In this document: one piece after another, positions 5,569 through 6,611 of the stretch | Layout: every line of letters starts with the position of its first letter | How positions within the stretch are numbered: the stretch's first letter is position 1 | The notes under the pieces: generated by a model | Told to the model about the DNA's origin: nothing | Seen by the model: the letters and a program-made list of their open reading frames with translations, nothing else | Database searches by the model: none | Made by a program: the position numbers and the translations under genes | Source of the DNA: Desulfobacteraceae bacterium | Lineage (GTDB): Bacteria; Desulfobacterota; DSM-4660; Desulfatiglandales; Desulfatiglandaceae | Reading direction: 5' to 3' | DNA: 6,611 nucleotides | Assembly (NCBI GenBank): GCA_030612945.1 | Contig: JAUWMY010000147.1 | Span: 1-6,611 of the forward strand

Positions 5569-5662
5569 GCAGAAAGCTGATTTTTTTCAATCTCCTCATC
5601 AACATCGGCTTCCATCTTCTGCCATTCCTTCGTCCATCCAATATCAGCCCTGAGAAGGATCA

Positions 5663-5863
5663 ATGAGTTTTCTTTTCCTTGACGAGATTCAGAACATATA
5701 TGGCTGGGAAAAGTTCGTCAGAAGGCTCAATGATCAGGGATTCAAGGTCTTCCTCACAGGATCAAATTCCAGGTTGCTCGCGCATGAGATCGCCACCACC
5801 TTGCGGGGTCGAACTCTAACCTATGAATTGTTCCCTTTCTCTTTTACAGAATTTCTTATATGA
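5663..5863 (+). pseudogene. DUF4143-type AAA ATPase, core fragment
   Basis: The 66 codons show the middle of an AAA_14/DUF4143-family ATPase: Walker B FLFLDEIQN (3-11), sensor-like VFLTGSNSRLL (29-39), the LRGR motif (47-50) and YELFPFSFTEFL (54-65). The Walker A half that should precede and the long C-terminal DUF4143 region that should follow are both absent; relatives are roughly 350-450 residues. ATG 5663 has AGAAGGA (5653-5659) close upstream and TGA 5651 in frame before it, so a short peptide could be made, but it could not bind ATP normally. The frame ends (TGA 5861) where the transposase remnant begins, with A/T-rich microhomology at the joint. Such ATPases are common accessory genes. 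I call it a remnant. Confidence 0.85.
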
Positions 5864-5937
5864 ATTTTTTAGAACGCCTTGGCGATTTGCTGGTCGAGAC
5901 AAAAACTTCATGCTATGCGTGGGCTTTAATAGCCAAT

Positions 5938-5974
5938 CATTTCTTATGTGTAGCTTCACATAACAGGCCCATTT
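5938..5974. repeat. 32-nt hairpin insertion within RAYT remnant
   Basis: CATTT occurs at 5938-5942 and again at 5970-5974, 32 nt apart. Between the copies lies the perfect inverted repeat TTATGTG (5944-5950) / CACATAA (5957-5963) with a 6-nt loop. Removing 32 nt joins NHF directly to LFFRTGLVPLATLMRR in one frame, exactly as relatives read apart from one residue. This looks like insertion of a small palindromic element with a 5-bp target duplication, although slippage duplication is an alternative. Confidence 0.6.
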
Positions 5975-6049
5975 TCTTTTTCGAACCGGTTTAGTACCAC
6001 TTGCCACACTAATGAGAAGATTCCTTACAGGATACGCAGTCGGTTTTAA

Positions 6050-6070
6050 TCCCGCCTATCTCAGGCGGGA
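6050..6070. repeat. GCGGGA hairpin within RAYT remnant
   Basis: TCCCGCCT (6050-6057) and AGGCGGGA (6063-6070) form a perfect 8-bp stem with loop ATCTC. It lies within the coding remnant, where relatives have an Arg-rich stretch between FN and QLF, without changing the reading frame or the residue count. It belongs to the same hairpin class as 164-179 and 504-520. Confidence 0.55.
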
Positions 6071-6249
6071 CCAACTATTTCAGAATCGGTACCCCAGTTA
6101 AATGAGCGCCTCCCATAAGACTTGCTCAAATCACGCTCAGTGCATCCATGGCCTGTCGATATAAGATACCAGCGCATTTAACGGGGCAGGCATTGTCATA
6201 CATTTCCTTTTATGGTATGAATTCACCCGGCACTGCATCCCAGTTGTCT

Positions 6250-6498
6250 GGATACGCTCATGTCACGGCTCAAGAAAGTTGCTCCTGGTATGAGTTTGCC
6301 GGCAAGATATTTGAATTCACGAATGCTTCTGTTCACTTGTCAAAAGCGGATCCGGGAGAATTCCCGGCAAAAGTGCCTCGGCCCAAATATTCTGTCCTGG
6401 AAAACAAGGCCCTACAGTCAGTCGGTCTAGATATTATGCCACACTGGTCCGTCGGGCTTCAAAGGTATGTAAAAGAAATCAAAGGCGAAATCTGGTAA
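6250..6498 (+). pseudogene. rfbD: dTDP-4-dehydrorhamnose reductase, C-terminal fragment
   Basis: RmlD/RfbD reduces dTDP-4-dehydro-L-rhamnose with NAD(P)H, the last step of dTDP-rhamnose synthesis. The fragment shows the family's C-terminal signature in order: YAHVTAQESCSWYEFAGKIF (6253-6312), then EFPAKVPRPKYSVLENKAL (about 6358-6414) and MPHWSVGLQRYV (about 6436-6471). About 82 of the usual 290-300 residues remain. The Rossmann fold and the catalytic Tyr-Lys region are missing. The open frame starts earlier at ATG 6148, but residues 1-34 do not resemble RmlD and no ribosome binding site is seen, so I place the true homology from about 6250. With the PglC remnant, it points to a former surface-polysaccharide locus. 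Confidence 0.8.
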
Positions 6499-6611
6499 CG
6501 GTTTGACCGACTCCTCGAGAAATTGTTATGGCATAGACATCACTTCGAGTATTCAACATCTACCAATCATCGCAAAAACTACATGTCCCTTTTCCGGAAA
6601 CAAGGTAAGAC
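6499..6611. other. Short tail without supported feature
   Basis: Only a small CGGT-TTG-ACCG palindrome (6499-6509) directly after the RmlD stop is visible. No gene or terminator is seen before the window ends. Confidence 0.4.

Larger units (their letters stand above)
5860..6092 (+). pseudogene. RAYT/IS200-like transposase, internal fragment
   Basis: Not visible as one open frame. Frame one reads NFLERLGDLLVETKTSCYAW then ALIANHF (5863-5943). After a 2-nt phase change, a second frame reads RTGLVPLATLMRR then FLTGYAVGFN...QLFQNRY (5979-6092). Together these match the central block of RAYT-like Y1 transposases (ERLG...ETKT.CYAWALMPNHFHLLLRTG...LMRRLLTGYAV.FN...GQLFQNRYKS). The first His of the HUH-type motif is present (NHF, codon 5938) but the second is missing. 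The N-terminal 40-50 residues and the C-terminal half with the catalytic Tyr are lost. The frame break is explained by a 32-nt insertion (see separate entry). The subfamily differs from the MARPLRI-type remnant at 3749, so these are probably two elements. Strictly non-functional. Confidence 0.8.

Overview
Origin. The window looks like an accessory, decaying part of a bacterial chromosome. It is probably from a deltaproteobacterium-like (Desulfobacterota/Syntrophobacterales type) or similar environmental Gram-negative. I base this on a cNMP/PilZ regulator pair, on YDG/WNP-repeat surface protein remnants, and on long intergenic stretches full of GCGGGA hairpins, TTGAAC-type and CTGCCTACTG-type degenerate repeats. 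This placement is an inference from style, not from a marker gene.

Layout. (1) 1-757 has no convincing gene. It holds three hairpins sharing a TTCTA loop (REP-like), a long imperfect inverted repeat (151-307), a GCGGGA hairpin and a candidate promoter with a 7-bp inverted repeat over its -10. (2) 758-1960 is an apparently intact two-gene operon: a cyclic-nucleotide-binding plus PilZ (c-di-GMP) protein, then a small stand-alone cyclic-nucleotide-binding protein. (3) 1961-2904 is about 940 bp without a supported gene. It contains a pyrimidine-rich degenerate-repeat tract and a possible small RNA unit (promoter-like boxes, 10-bp inverted repeat, rho-independent terminator). (4) 2905-3590 is a broken surface/secreted protein gene made of about 36-residue YDG...WNP repeats, with an in-frame TAA after a signal-peptide-like start and later stops. 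(5) 3665-4186 carries the first 15 codons of a RAYT/IS200-like transposase joined directly to a 5'-truncated, frameshifted and 3'-truncated PglC-type phosphoglycosyl transferase. (6) 4188-5528 is an intact AlbA_2 (Schlafen-like) + HATPase + winged-helix regulator. (7) 5663-6498 is a run of gene fragments: the core of a DUF4143-type AAA ATPase, the middle of a second RAYT-like transposase carrying a 32-nt hairpin insertion, and the C-terminal third of dTDP-4-dehydrorhamnose reductase (RmlD).

How it fits together. Only three genes look functional: the two cNMP proteins and the AlbA_2/HATPase regulator. The rest reads as a polysaccharide/surface locus (PglC-like transferase, RmlD, repeat protein) eroded by RAYT-associated rearrangement. 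RAYT remnants and REP-like hairpins in the same window are consistent with each other, but they are not shown to belong to one family. The most distinctive observations are the RAYT-PglC junction, the 32-nt hairpin insertion whose removal restores the second RAYT frame, and the candidate small RNA near 2400-2526. I found no CRISPR array, tRNA, rRNA or clear new multi-gene system.
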